64,000 bases of DNA, from positions 359,285-423,284 of the forward strand of contig NZ_PDKP01000001.1 of the NCBI RefSeq assembly GCF_002837055.1, in the 5' to 3' direction. The notes beneath the pieces were generated by a model. The model saw only the letters and a program-made list of their open reading frames with translations, was not told where the DNA came from and did no database searches. The translations under genes and the position numbers were made by a program. This document shows, piece after piece, positions 57,218 through 64,000 of this stretch; the first letter of the stretch is position 1, and each line of letters starts with the position of its first letter. This DNA is from Lactobacillus apis (GTDB taxonomy: Bacteria; Bacillota; Bacilli; Lactobacillales; Lactobacillaceae).

Positions 57218-57493
57218 ATGGCAAATAAAGCAGAATTAGTTACTGAAGTCGCTTCAAAAACTAAATTGACCAAAAAAGATGCTGCAACAGCTGTTGATGC
57301 AATTTTTAACTCAATTCAAGAAGACCTTGCTAAAGGTGAAAAGGTACAATTGATTGGTTTTGGTACTTTTGAAGTACGTCAACGTGCAGCTCGCAAGGGA
57401 CGTAACCCACAAACTGGTGATGAAATTGAAATTCCAGCTAGTGTTGTTCCTGCATTTAGACCTGGTAAAGCGCTTAAAGACGCTGTTAAATAA
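57218..57493 (+). CDS. hup: DNA-binding protein HU
   Basis: 91-aa nucleoid protein. From ATG 57218 it reads [20 protein letters not shown] and has the DNA-binding arm [21 protein letters not shown] and [13 protein letters not shown] at the end. The strong site GGGAGGTGA precedes it; the longer frame from 57173 runs through that site. Codon use suggests high expression. Confidence 0.97.
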   Translation: MANKAELVTEVASKTKLTKKDAATAVDAIFNSIQEDLAKGEKVQLIGFGTFEVRQRAARKGRNPQTGDEIEIPASVVPAFRPGKALKDAVK

Positions 57494-57509
57494 AACTAAT
57501 GGTTCTATC

Positions 57510-57545
57510 AAAAAAGATGATGGCGTACTTGCTATCATCTTTTTT
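57510..57545 (+). terminator. Terminator after hup
   Basis: AAAAAAGATGAT pairs with ATCATCTTTTTT, with an inner GC pair pairing in the loop. Confidence 0.88.
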
Positions 57546-57605
57546 GATTGTTATTCTTTTAAAGAACATTAGATGATAACTATTTCCATAATTAAAAAGG
57601 TGATA

Positions 57606-58868
57606 ATGATGAGCTATTCCGAACAACTTCTTGATTCAATAGAGAAGCAAGATTTTTCGCAAGAAAAGGTTTTACTGAAAAAAGCTTTAGACGAGGATGA
57701 ACCAGAAGTTTTGGCGTCGCTAGCTGAGAATTTAATGGGACTTGGTTTTACTGACTTGGCTAAGGATATATACCGAAGTCTAATTGCCAGGTTTCCTAAA
57801 GAAGATCTGTTTAAAATTTATTTAGCAGAGATTTTATTAAATGATGGTAAAGATGATGATGGCTTGTCCTTACTTTACGATATCCCAGAGGATTCACCTT
57901 CATATCTAGATAGTCTTTTGGTACAGGCTGATTACTATCAAACCAATGGTTTGCTCGAAACGGCATATAGCAAGCTGGAAAAAGCAGCTAAAATTGCCCC
58001 TGATGAAGATGTTGTTAAATTTGGTTTGGCTGAATTAGACTACCTAAGTGGCCGCTATGAGCAAGCACTTGATTTATATCGTGACTTGTTGAAACGGCAA
58101 AGCACTTTTAGTGAGATCAACTTGAATGATCGCCTGTTTCAGACTCTTGCAAAATTGGGCCGCTATGAAGAAGCTAGTGAAGTAATCGATCAGCATGGTA
58201 GCGATATCTTAGATATTGACAGTAAATATCAGGCTGCTCTAATTATGCTTGCTGTTGGCAAAAATGATCAAGCGATTAAATACCTTGATGAAGTAATCGA
58301 CCAAAGTCCTGATTATGTTAATGCATATCGTTTATTAGCCACAGCGTATGAAAATAAAAATGATGATGGTCAAACCTTACGTTCAGCACAAGCTGGGATT
58401 GCTTATAATGAGCTCGACCCAGTGCTGTATTATAAGGGTGCTAGTGCTGCTGTACGACTCAATGATTTTGCCACTGCTGAGAATTTGCTTCAAAAGGGGT
58501 TAAAATTCCTGCCAGAAGATATTGATTTACTATTACAGTTATCAAATGTCTATTTGCAAGAAGGCAAGTATGAAGAAAATTTGCAGCTGTTTAAAGATGT
58601 AGATGAAGATGATCTTAATCCGCAGGCACACTGGAACTTAGCATTGTCATATCAGGCTTTGGATCAAAATGAGCAAGCAAAAAGTGAATTCCTGCTTGCC
58701 TATCCTGAATTTCAAAATAATGCAGATTTCTTGAAACAAATGATTCGCTTCTTTAATACTGAGGCAAATTCACAACAAGTAGTTAAGGAATTGCTTACGC
58801 GCTATCTCAAACTTGAACCTGAAGATACTGAAATGCAAGAACTTAATAATGATTTTTTAGATAATTAA
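57606..58868 (+). CDS. TPR repeat protein
   Basis: 420-aa soluble protein of about ten tetratricopeptide-type repeats, acidic overall (e.g. ASLAENLMGLGFTDLAKDIY, YLSGRYEQALDLYRDLLKR). The start is ATG 57606, after AAAGGTGA; upstream codons are not homologous in character. TPR proteins downstream of hup are conserved in Firmicutes (YpiA-like), and function is unknown. Confidence 0.87.
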   Translation: MMSYSEQLLDSIEKQDFSQEKVLLKKALDEDEPEVLASLAENLMGLGFTDLAKDIYRSLIARFPKEDLFKIYLAEILLNDGKDDDGLSLLYDIPEDSPSYLDSLLVQADYYQTNGLLETAYSKLEKAAKIAPDEDVVKFGLAELDYLSGRYEQALDLYRDLLKRQSTFSEINLNDRLFQTLAKLGRYEEASEVIDQHGSDILDIDSKYQAALIMLAVGKNDQAIKYLDEVIDQSPDYVNAYRLLATAYENKNDDGQTLRSAQAGIAYNELDPVLYYKGASAAVRLNDFATAENLLQKGLKFLPEDIDLLLQLSNVYLQEGKYEENLQLFKDVDEDDLNPQAHWNLALSYQALDQNEQAKSEFLLAYPEFQNNADFLKQMIRFFNTEANSQQVVKELLTRYLKLEPEDTEMQELNNDFLDN

Positions 58869-58908
58869 AAAAACTTCTTAACTGAGAAAATCCAGTTAAG
58901 AAGTTTTT
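58867..58908. terminator. Bidirectional terminator between TPR gene and tatD
   Basis: AAAAAAACTTCTTAACT pairs with AGTTAAGAAGTTTTT across a 10-nt loop. Confidence 0.88.
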
Positions 58909-58910
58909 GG

Positions 58911-59630
58911 TTATTTGGTTTGTTTAAGAAAATGTGTTAAATTTTTTCCTAATATTGTAGCTAGCCTATTTGAATTAATATGGCGCAAGTCAGCTAAGGC
59001 AGTGAGCGTTTGTTTCAAGATACCAGGATAGTCGGTTACGCTAACCGGTTTATTTAGTAGCCATTCTACTGAATTCAAACCGTCAGTTTCGATTAACAAA
59101 TGATCTAATGGAACGCTTTGGGCTAATTTAATAGTTGCAGGATTGTCTAAAACATCAAGACAAATGCTAAAATAGCAGCCAAGGTCAATGTAGTCTTTTT
59201 GATATTTTAGGCAATCATACCAATGCACAAAGTAATTATTGGGATATTGCCGAATTATTGCGAGAATTTCTTTTTCGCAGCCTTTGGTGTGAAGAATAAC
59301 CGGTTTTTGCTTTTTAGCTGCCCAAGCAAGTTGTTTTCTAAAAGTTTTTGTTTGAAGTTTTATATCATTTTTTGTCCAAACCGAATCAAGCCCAATTTCA
59401 CCAACTGCGTCGGCTTGTTCTAAATAAGGAACAATTTCCTCAAACTTTAATTTGTTAACATCCCATGGGTGAATACCAAAACTAAGTGGCTGTCTATGCA
59501 GGGTTAACTTAGAATTGATTTGCCATTCTTCTGGAGTTTGACAGTTTATAATGGCTTTTATTTGTTGTTTAATTTGCAATGGTGCGAGCTCTTGATTGTT
59601 TGCTAGATGGCAGTGTGCGTCAATTAACAT
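58911..59630 (-). CDS. TatD family metal-dependent hydrolase
   Basis: 239-aa TIM-barrel hydrolase, a little shorter than usual TatD (about 255 aa). It has IDAHCHLA for the first metal site, GEIGLDSV, ILHTKG and the final LLIETDGLNSVEW. Family members are nucleases; substrate here is unknown. It is a divergent member: the family's common HDEXF block is weak, so I give the family but no gene name. Confidence 0.78.
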   Translation of the reverse strand: MLIDAHCHLANNQELAPLQIKQQIKAIINCQTPEEWQINSKLTLHRQPLSFGIHPWDVNKLKFEEIVPYLEQADAVGEIGLDSVWTKNDIKLQTKTFRKQLAWAAKKQKPVILHTKGCEKEILAIIRQYPNNYFVHWYDCLKYQKDYIDLGCYFSICLDVLDNPATIKLAQSVPLDHLLIETDGLNSVEWLLNKPVSVTDYPGILKQTLTALADLRHINSNRLATILGKNLTHFLKQTK

Positions 59631-59732
59631 TTACTTTTGTTCCTTCTACAATAAAAATTATCAACTAATTCTATCGTAAATGCCTTTTAAATTATTGTCT
59701 AATATTTTTAAATAGGAACAAATTCGCAAAAT

Positions 59733-59770
59733 AAAACCCCTGATTTTCGCAGATTAGCGAGAATAGGGGG
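59733..59770 (-). terminator. Terminator after yitT
   Basis: On the minus strand, CCCC...TCGC pairs with GCGA...GGGG (interrupted stem) and is followed by TTTTATTTT. Confidence 0.6.
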
Positions 59771-59798
59771 CCTATTGACATGTTGAATTTTAGTTTTG

Positions 59799-60686
59799 TT
59801 ACTTACGAATCAGTAAATGTTGTCGTTTTTGCTTATACGTAAATCCTTCACCTAAGGCCTCGTGCACTTCAATTACGCTCACAAATGCTTTAGGGTCTTC
59901 TGCTGCGATTAGTTCCTTAACTGCAGGAATTTCACGCGGTGAAACTACGAGGTAGATTACAGGACGCTTTGTCTTTTTGTAACCGCCGCGGGCTTCAAGA
60001 TAAGTAAAACCGCGATCTAGTTTTAAATCAATCATTTCAGCAATCTTTTCATAGTTATCCGAAATGATGAGTAGACCCCTTGCAGAATATGCCCCTTGTT
60101 GTACCGTATCCATTACGCGAGACAGAATGAATGATGCAACTAGCGTATACATAATATGTTTTAAGTCTAAGTATGAAAGGGAAGCAAACAAAATAATTGC
60201 ATCGCAGAATAATAAAACTTTCCCAGAAGATAGGCCATATTTTATCTGGCAAATTCTAGCAATAATATCAGTACCACCTGAAGTACCATTATAGCGAAAA
60301 ACTAAACCTAATCCTATTCCGGAAAGAGTTCCGGTCAAAATTGCGGACAGGAAGAGGTCGTGTTCCAAGTTTAATTGATATATAATAGGAACTAAGCGCC
60401 AGAACCACAAGAAAAAAGAGAGCCAAAGTGTTCCCCAAATTGTGTAGGCTAAAAGTCGTTTACCCATAAAACGGTAACCAAGAATTATAAGAGGGATGTT
60501 TAATAGAAGTGAAGAAAGTCCCATGTTAATGCCCCAGAAGTGTCTGAGCAAAAGGGTGATTCCACTAATACCGCCATCGGTTAGTTGATTAGGTGCAGAA
60601 ATCATATCTAAGCTTAGGCCGTATATGGCGCAACCAAGCATTATCATGAATAATTCAAGTATGTTTCTTTTTGTAAGTTTATGCAT
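59799..60686 (-). CDS. YitT family membrane protein (DUF2179)
   Basis: 295-aa protein with about six membrane helices in the first 200 residues (GGISGITLLL, RYNGTSGGTDIIARI) and a C-terminal DUF2179 cytoplasmic domain (RGFTYLEARGGYKKTKRPVIYLVV). Function is not established; the family is widespread in Firmicutes. It is divergent from cca with about 88 nt between the starts. Confidence 0.87.
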   Translation of the reverse strand: MHKLTKRNILELFMIMLGCAIYGLSLDMISAPNQLTDGGISGITLLLRHFWGINMGLSSLLLNIPLIILGYRFMGKRLLAYTIWGTLWLSFFLWFWRLVPIIYQLNLEHDLFLSAILTGTLSGIGLGLVFRYNGTSGGTDIIARICQIKYGLSSGKVLLFCDAIILFASLSYLDLKHIMYTLVASFILSRVMDTVQQGAYSARGLLIISDNYEKIAEMIDLKLDRGFTYLEARGGYKKTKRPVIYLVVSPREIPAVKELIAAEDPKAFVSVIEVHEALGEGFTYKQKRQHLLIRK

Positions 60687-60773
60687 AAAGTTGTCATCTT
60701 TCTTTTTATTTTCATCACCTTAAACGTAACATATTTTGATCTAAAAAACACGAAACAAATGAGTTGATTATTA

Positions 60774-61976
60774 ATGAAAAAAATAAATGAATTACCACCA
60801 ATTTTTTTATCAGCAATTCCTGTCTTAAAGCGATTAGAAGAAGCTGGTTATGAAGCATATTTTGTTGGAGGTTCAATCAGAGATTTGCTATTAGGAAGGC
60901 ATATCCATGATATTGATATTGCCACTAGTGCATATCCTGAAGAAGTAAAATCCCTTTTTCATAAAACAATTGATACCGGTATCAAGCACGGTACGGTAAC
61001 AGTACTTTTTGAAGGGGAAAGTTATGAAATTACTACGTTTAGAACTGAATCAGGTTATCAAGATTTTAGACGACCTGACCATGTTACTTTTGTCCGTAGC
61101 TTAAAAGAAGATCTTAAACGACGTGACTTTACAATTAATGCGCTGGCAATGAATACAGAAGGCGAAATTGTTGATTTATTCAATGGCTTAGGGGACTTGA
61201 ATAATCACCTGATTAAAGCTGTGGGTGATCCTATGGAACGTTTCCACGAGGATGCGCTTCGAATGATGCGAGCAGTTAGATTTATGAGCCAACTAAAGTT
61301 TGATCTTGAGGATGAGACAAAAGAGGCAATTAAGAATTTACATGATCTTTTGCCTAAAATCTCTGTTGAACGGATCCGCGATGAGTTCATTAAAATGGGA
61401 ACCGGTCCTAATTCACGTCAAGCATTTCAGGTTTTCCTAGATACAGAATTAAGTGAAGGAGTTCCTGATTTTGCAGGTAAAAAAGAACTATTAAGTATTT
61501 TTCCTAGTTTGAAATTTGGTCCAAGCATGGAGTCTAGCTTGTGGGCAATTATTATCATTTTGTTAAAATTGCCTAATGAGCAAATTACCAGTTTTATGCG
61601 TGATTGGAAAAATTCAAATGCAATGACAACTAATGTAGAACGAATCGTTGAACTATTTGACTTGCTTTCTGAACATAGTCCATCGGATTATGAGTTATTT
61701 AAGGCGGGTAAGGATGTTTTGCTAAACACAATCGATGTGGCTAAAATACTTGGACAGCCTGTTAATTCAGAAGCTTTAGTAGACCGCTATACTGCTTTAC
61801 CAATTAAGTCTTCAGCTGATTTAGCAATTGATGGACGCTTTTTGATTAATGCAGGAATTCATCCTGGACCTGGCTTGGGTGAACTTTTAACCGAAATTAA
61901 GCAAAAAGTCATTACAGGTGAGCTTGAAAATAGTGAAGAAGCAATTACGGTTTATTTAAACGGACTCAGTGCCTAA
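60774..61976 (+). CDS. cca: CCA-adding tRNA nucleotidyltransferase
   Basis: Adds and repairs the 3' CCA of tRNAs; it is needed here because RNase Z (rnz) processes tRNAs lacking CCA. The 400-aa class II enzyme has [34 protein letters not shown] and [18 protein letters not shown]. The start is ATG 60774 after a weak site. Its last bases overlap the convergent trhA by 4 nt. Confidence 0.95.
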   Translation: MKKINELPPIFLSAIPVLKRLEEAGYEAYFVGGSIRDLLLGRHIHDIDIATSAYPEEVKSLFHKTIDTGIKHGTVTVLFEGESYEITTFRTESGYQDFRRPDHVTFVRSLKEDLKRRDFTINALAMNTEGEIVDLFNGLGDLNNHLIKAVGDPMERFHEDALRMMRAVRFMSQLKFDLEDETKEAIKNLHDLLPKISVERIRDEFIKMGTGPNSRQAFQVFLDTELSEGVPDFAGKKELLSIFPSLKFGPSMESSLWAIIIILLKLPNEQITSFMRDWKNSNAMTTNVERIVELFDLLSEHSPSDYELFKAGKDVLLNTIDVAKILGQPVNSEALVDRYTALPIKSSADLAIDGRFLINAGIHPGPGLGELLTEIKQKVITGELENSEEAITVYLNGLSA

Positions 61977-62638
61977 ACGTAAAACAAAACTGAAAAGTAC
62001 ATTAATGCAGAACCTAAGATAACAAATAGGTGCCAAATAACATGGATAAATGGTACATTTTTCATCGTATATAAAACTGCACCTACTGTGTAAGCTACCC
62101 CGCCTCCGACTAGTAGCCAAAAACCGGTTGGACTAAGACTAGCATACAAATAGTTGCCTGCCAAAATGACTAGCCAGCCCATTCCGACATAGAGGACTGT
62201 ATCTAAAATCACGTGCTTGCCACGGTTAAAGATGTAATAAACAATTCCAAAAATCGCAATTAGCCAGATTAAAGTGAATAATAGCCAACCCCATTTTCCG
62301 CCTATGGCTACTAACGAAAATGGAGTATAAGATCCAGCAATTAAAAGGTAAATAGAGGAATGATCGAAGATTTGAAAGACATTTCTTGCTCTGGTAAAAA
62401 TCAAGCTATGAAAAAGAGTTGAAAAAAGATATAGCAAAATCAAACAGACACCATAGATAGTGAATGTAATTAGCCTGAGTGGACTGCGAAGAGAAACAGC
62501 TTTAATGATTAATAGAATTAAACCGATCACAGCTAAGAAGAAACCGATTCCATGTGTTACTGCACTTAGTGTATTATCCCAAATTTGATAATTCTTACTT
62601 CTGTTTTTCGGTTCTTGCCAAAATTCTTTAAATTTCAT
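61973..62638 (-). CDS. trhA: Hemolysin III family protein TrhA
   Basis: 221-aa membrane protein with seven helices of the PAQR/HlyIII family. The metal-site residues are visible in STLFHSL (first His), YDSSI-like [16 protein letters not shown] and [14 protein letters not shown] near the end. Despite the name it is usually linked to membrane-energy homeostasis and not toxicity. Start is ATG 62638. Confidence 0.9.
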   Translation of the reverse strand: MKFKEFWQEPKNRSKNYQIWDNTLSAVTHGIGFFLAVIGLILLIIKAVSLRSPLRLITFTIYGVCLILLYLFSTLFHSLIFTRARNVFQIFDHSSIYLLIAGSYTPFSLVAIGGKWGWLLFTLIWLIAIFGIVYYIFNRGKHVILDTVLYVGMGWLVILAGNYLYASLSPTGFWLLVGGGVAYTVGAVLYTMKNVPFIHVIWHLFVILGSALMYFSVLFYV

Positions 62639-62709
62639 AATGCAACAATCTATCCGCTTTCTTTTTTTTACTGGTTTTTTTGATATAATAATTTATAATT
62701 GATTCAGTT

Positions 62710-62730
62710 CACATTCTATCATAGAATGTG
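62710..62730 (+). repeat. Perfect inverted repeat upstream of degV
   Basis: CACATTCTA - TCA - TAGAATGTG, 9-bp arms. It lies 21 nt downstream of a TATAAT-like -10 (62684-62689) and about 30 nt before the degV start, so it is a candidate operator or leader hairpin. Confidence 0.7.
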
Positions 62731-62760
62731 TAAAGCAATTCAGAATTGAGGTCGAGTAAG

Positions 62761-63621
62761 TTGTCAAGAATAAAAATTTTGACCGATTCTTCTGCACAAT
62801 TAACACCAGAAGAAATTGAAAAATATGATATTACAGTTGTGCCCTTATCGGTAACAGTTGGCGGAAATACTTATCTTGATGGTATTGAAATTTCCAGACA
62901 AGAGTTTGTTAAAAAAATGAGTGAGTCAGCTGAACTACCTAAGACAAGCCAACCATCAATTGGTCGCTTAGTTGATACAATTAACGATTTAACTAGTGAT
63001 GGTAGTGAAGTTATTGGGATTTTCTTAGCGAAAGTTCTAAGCGGTACAATTGATGCTGCTCGTCAAGCAGTGAAGCTTACCGGTAAATCTGACCAAGTTC
63101 ACATTGTTGATTCAGAGCTGACGGATCGGGCCGAAGGTCTGCAAGTTTTAGAAGCAGCTCGTGATGCCGAAAAAGGTAAATCAATTTCCGAAATAATTGA
63201 TCATCTTGAAAAAATCAAGAAGACTCAGCGTTTACGGCTGATGATTGTCAACTTGGAAAATGTTATCAAGGGTGGCCGTTTGGGTCCTATTTCAGGTAAA
63301 ATCGCTAATATGCTTAATATTAGAATTGAGTTACAAATGCCTAACGGCGAATTGAAGGTGGCCAAAAAAGGTCGTGGTAAGAAATTCATGATGGCTTTTG
63401 ACCAACGCGTGCTTGATGATATTGAAGCAAATAAAGAAAAAATCAAAGAAGTTGGAATTTCTTATGTTTCACTAGATGGTGTTCCGCAAAAATTGCTCGA
63501 TTTTGCCCAAAAAATTAAAGATATTAATTCAAAAATTGATGTCTTGGTTCGTGAGACTAGTCCAATTATTGCAACACATGCTGGTATGGATGCATATGCA
63601 ATTTTGTATTACACGGAGTAA
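62761..63621 (+). CDS. DegV family fatty-acid-binding protein (FakB-like)
   Basis: 286-aa EDD-fold protein that binds a fatty acid and presents it to the kinase FakA, in the known family members. The start is TTG 62761 (SRIKILTDSSAQLTPEEIE) after GAGGTC; TTG 62746 lies within the site region. Family features are DSSAQL, GVTVGG-like SVTVGGNTYLDG, SQPSIG, the GGRLGPISGK segment. No fakA is in the window. Confidence 0.9.
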   Translation: MSRIKILTDSSAQLTPEEIEKYDITVVPLSVTVGGNTYLDGIEISRQEFVKKMSESAELPKTSQPSIGRLVDTINDLTSDGSEVIGIFLAKVLSGTIDAARQAVKLTGKSDQVHIVDSELTDRAEGLQVLEAARDAEKGKSISEIIDHLEKIKKTQRLRLMIVNLENVIKGGRLGPISGKIANMLNIRIELQMPNGELKVAKKGRGKKFMMAFDQRVLDDIEANKEKIKEVGISYVSLDGVPQKLLDFAQKIKDINSKIDVLVRETSPIIATHAGMDAYAILYYTE

Positions 63622-63625
63622 ATAA

Positions 63626-63856
63626 TTGGCCTATCGAGAGAGTTTTTACCGATATTTAATGACATTACGTGACGCTGATTCAAACGATGAAGTTGCGCAA
63701 TTCGCAAATAATGCTCAAAATGATCAAACTTTTCCTAAACAGGAACAAGATTACGACAAATTGTCTGACTATCTTGAATTAAATGCAGGATATTTGTCTA
63801 GCATGAGTATTTTTGATCAAGCTTATCAAATGTATCGAGATAAAATGATGTATTAA
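63626..63856 (+). CDS. YozE family protein (UPF0346)
   Basis: 76-aa helical protein starting at TTG 63626, 4 nt after degV. It has the family pattern [13 protein letters not shown] and ends [16 protein letters not shown], a SAM-like helical fold; function unknown. A terminator-like hairpin follows before rbgA. Confidence 0.87.
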   Translation: MAYRESFYRYLMTLRDADSNDEVAQFANNAQNDQTFPKQEQDYDKLSDYLELNAGYLSSMSIFDQAYQMYRDKMMY

Positions 63857-63857
63857 C

Positions 63858-63878
63858 AAAGGCCCTTTTGGGCCTTTT
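63858..63878 (+). terminator. Terminator-like hairpin between yozE and rbgA
   Basis: AAAGGCCC-TTTT-GGGCCTTTT, 7 bp, weak T-tail, sitting about 23 nt before the rbgA start. Confidence 0.65.
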
Positions 63879-63900
63879 AGTGTTAAAAGAAGGCGAAATA

Positions 63901-64000
63901 ATGGCTAATATTCAATGGTATCCTGGTCACATGAACAAGGCGCGTAACCAACTGGAAGATAAGATGGGGTTAATCGACGTCTTAGTTGAAGTTTTGGATG
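63901..64000 (+). CDS. rbgA: Ribosome biogenesis GTPase RbgA (YlqF), 5' end only
   Basis: Only the first 33 codons are in the window. The sequence ANIQWYPGHMNKARNQLEDK and the following MGLIDVLVEVLD match the N-terminus of RbgA, a circularly permuted GTPase for late 50S assembly. AAGAAGG precedes ATG 63901. The rest runs off the right edge. Confidence 0.88.
   Translation, partial: MANIQWYPGHMNKARNQLEDKMGLIDVLVEVLD

Overview
The window is a gene-dense, AT-rich stretch of chromosome from a low-GC Gram-positive bacterium, most likely a Lactobacillus of the acidophilus/helveticus/crispatus group. This rests on protein character and gene order: RNase J1 next to rpoY, the ylbG-rsmD-coaD-ylbL run, tuf-tig-clpX-engB, pfkA-pyk, xerD-ribT-scpA-scpB-rluB, cmk-rpsA-der-hup, DUF1831 beside mnmA, and a ribU gene under an FMN riboswitch. 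The species call is an inference; no rRNA or tRNA gene is present.

Layout. 1-6149: tRNA thiolation genes (partial cysteine desulfurase, DUF1831, mnmA), then a phosphatase-TPR-recD2 operon. 6173-8796: a small accessory-looking patch (DUF1828, ABC ATPase and permease, GNAT). 8831-12455: minus-strand block (lipid kinase, RNase J1, rpoY, def). 12569-22263: typA with an attenuator-like leader, ftsW, the ylbG-rsmD-coaD-ylbL operon, and comEA-comEC-holA. 22332-30652: rpsT and rpsO (divergent), RNase J2, a TPR protein, tuf, tig, clpX, engB. 30675-40213: a 39-aa small protein (minus), uvrC, obgE, an OatA-like O-acyltransferase, rnz, an SDR, a LapA-like protein, rpmF, a 5'-nucleotidase-like enzyme and a DUF2929 protein. 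40319-50735: dnaE, pfkA-pyk behind a cre site, cvfB-xerD-ribT-scpA-scpB-rluB. 50764-53078: FMN riboswitch plus ribU, then an NmrA-type reductase with its Rrf2-type regulator. 53184-64000: LysM protein, cmk, rpsA, der, hup, a TPR protein, tatD, yitT, cca, trhA, degV, yozE, and the start of rbgA.

How it works together. Most genes serve core information processing: translation and ribosome assembly (rpsT, rpsO, rpmF, rpsA, tuf, def, obgE, der, engB, rbgA, typA, rsmD, rluB), RNA processing (RNase J1/J2, RNase Z, CCA enzyme, MnmA), replication, repair and segregation (dnaE, holA, recD2, uvrC, scpAB, xerD, hup), proteostasis (tig, clpX) and glycolysis (pfkA-pyk). There is no prophage, insertion sequence, CRISPR array or obvious defence island.

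No convincing new multi-gene system is visible. The points worth a second look are local: two genes whose best start codons are the non-standard ATT and ATC, structured leaders in front of typA, rpsO, tuf, rpmF and hup, a hairpin lying between the Shine-Dalgarno and start codon of cmk, a 39-codon gene ending inside a terminator shared with the opposite strand, and a degenerate metal-binding motif in RNase J2. Genes are separated by many clear intrinsic terminators, several of them bidirectional.
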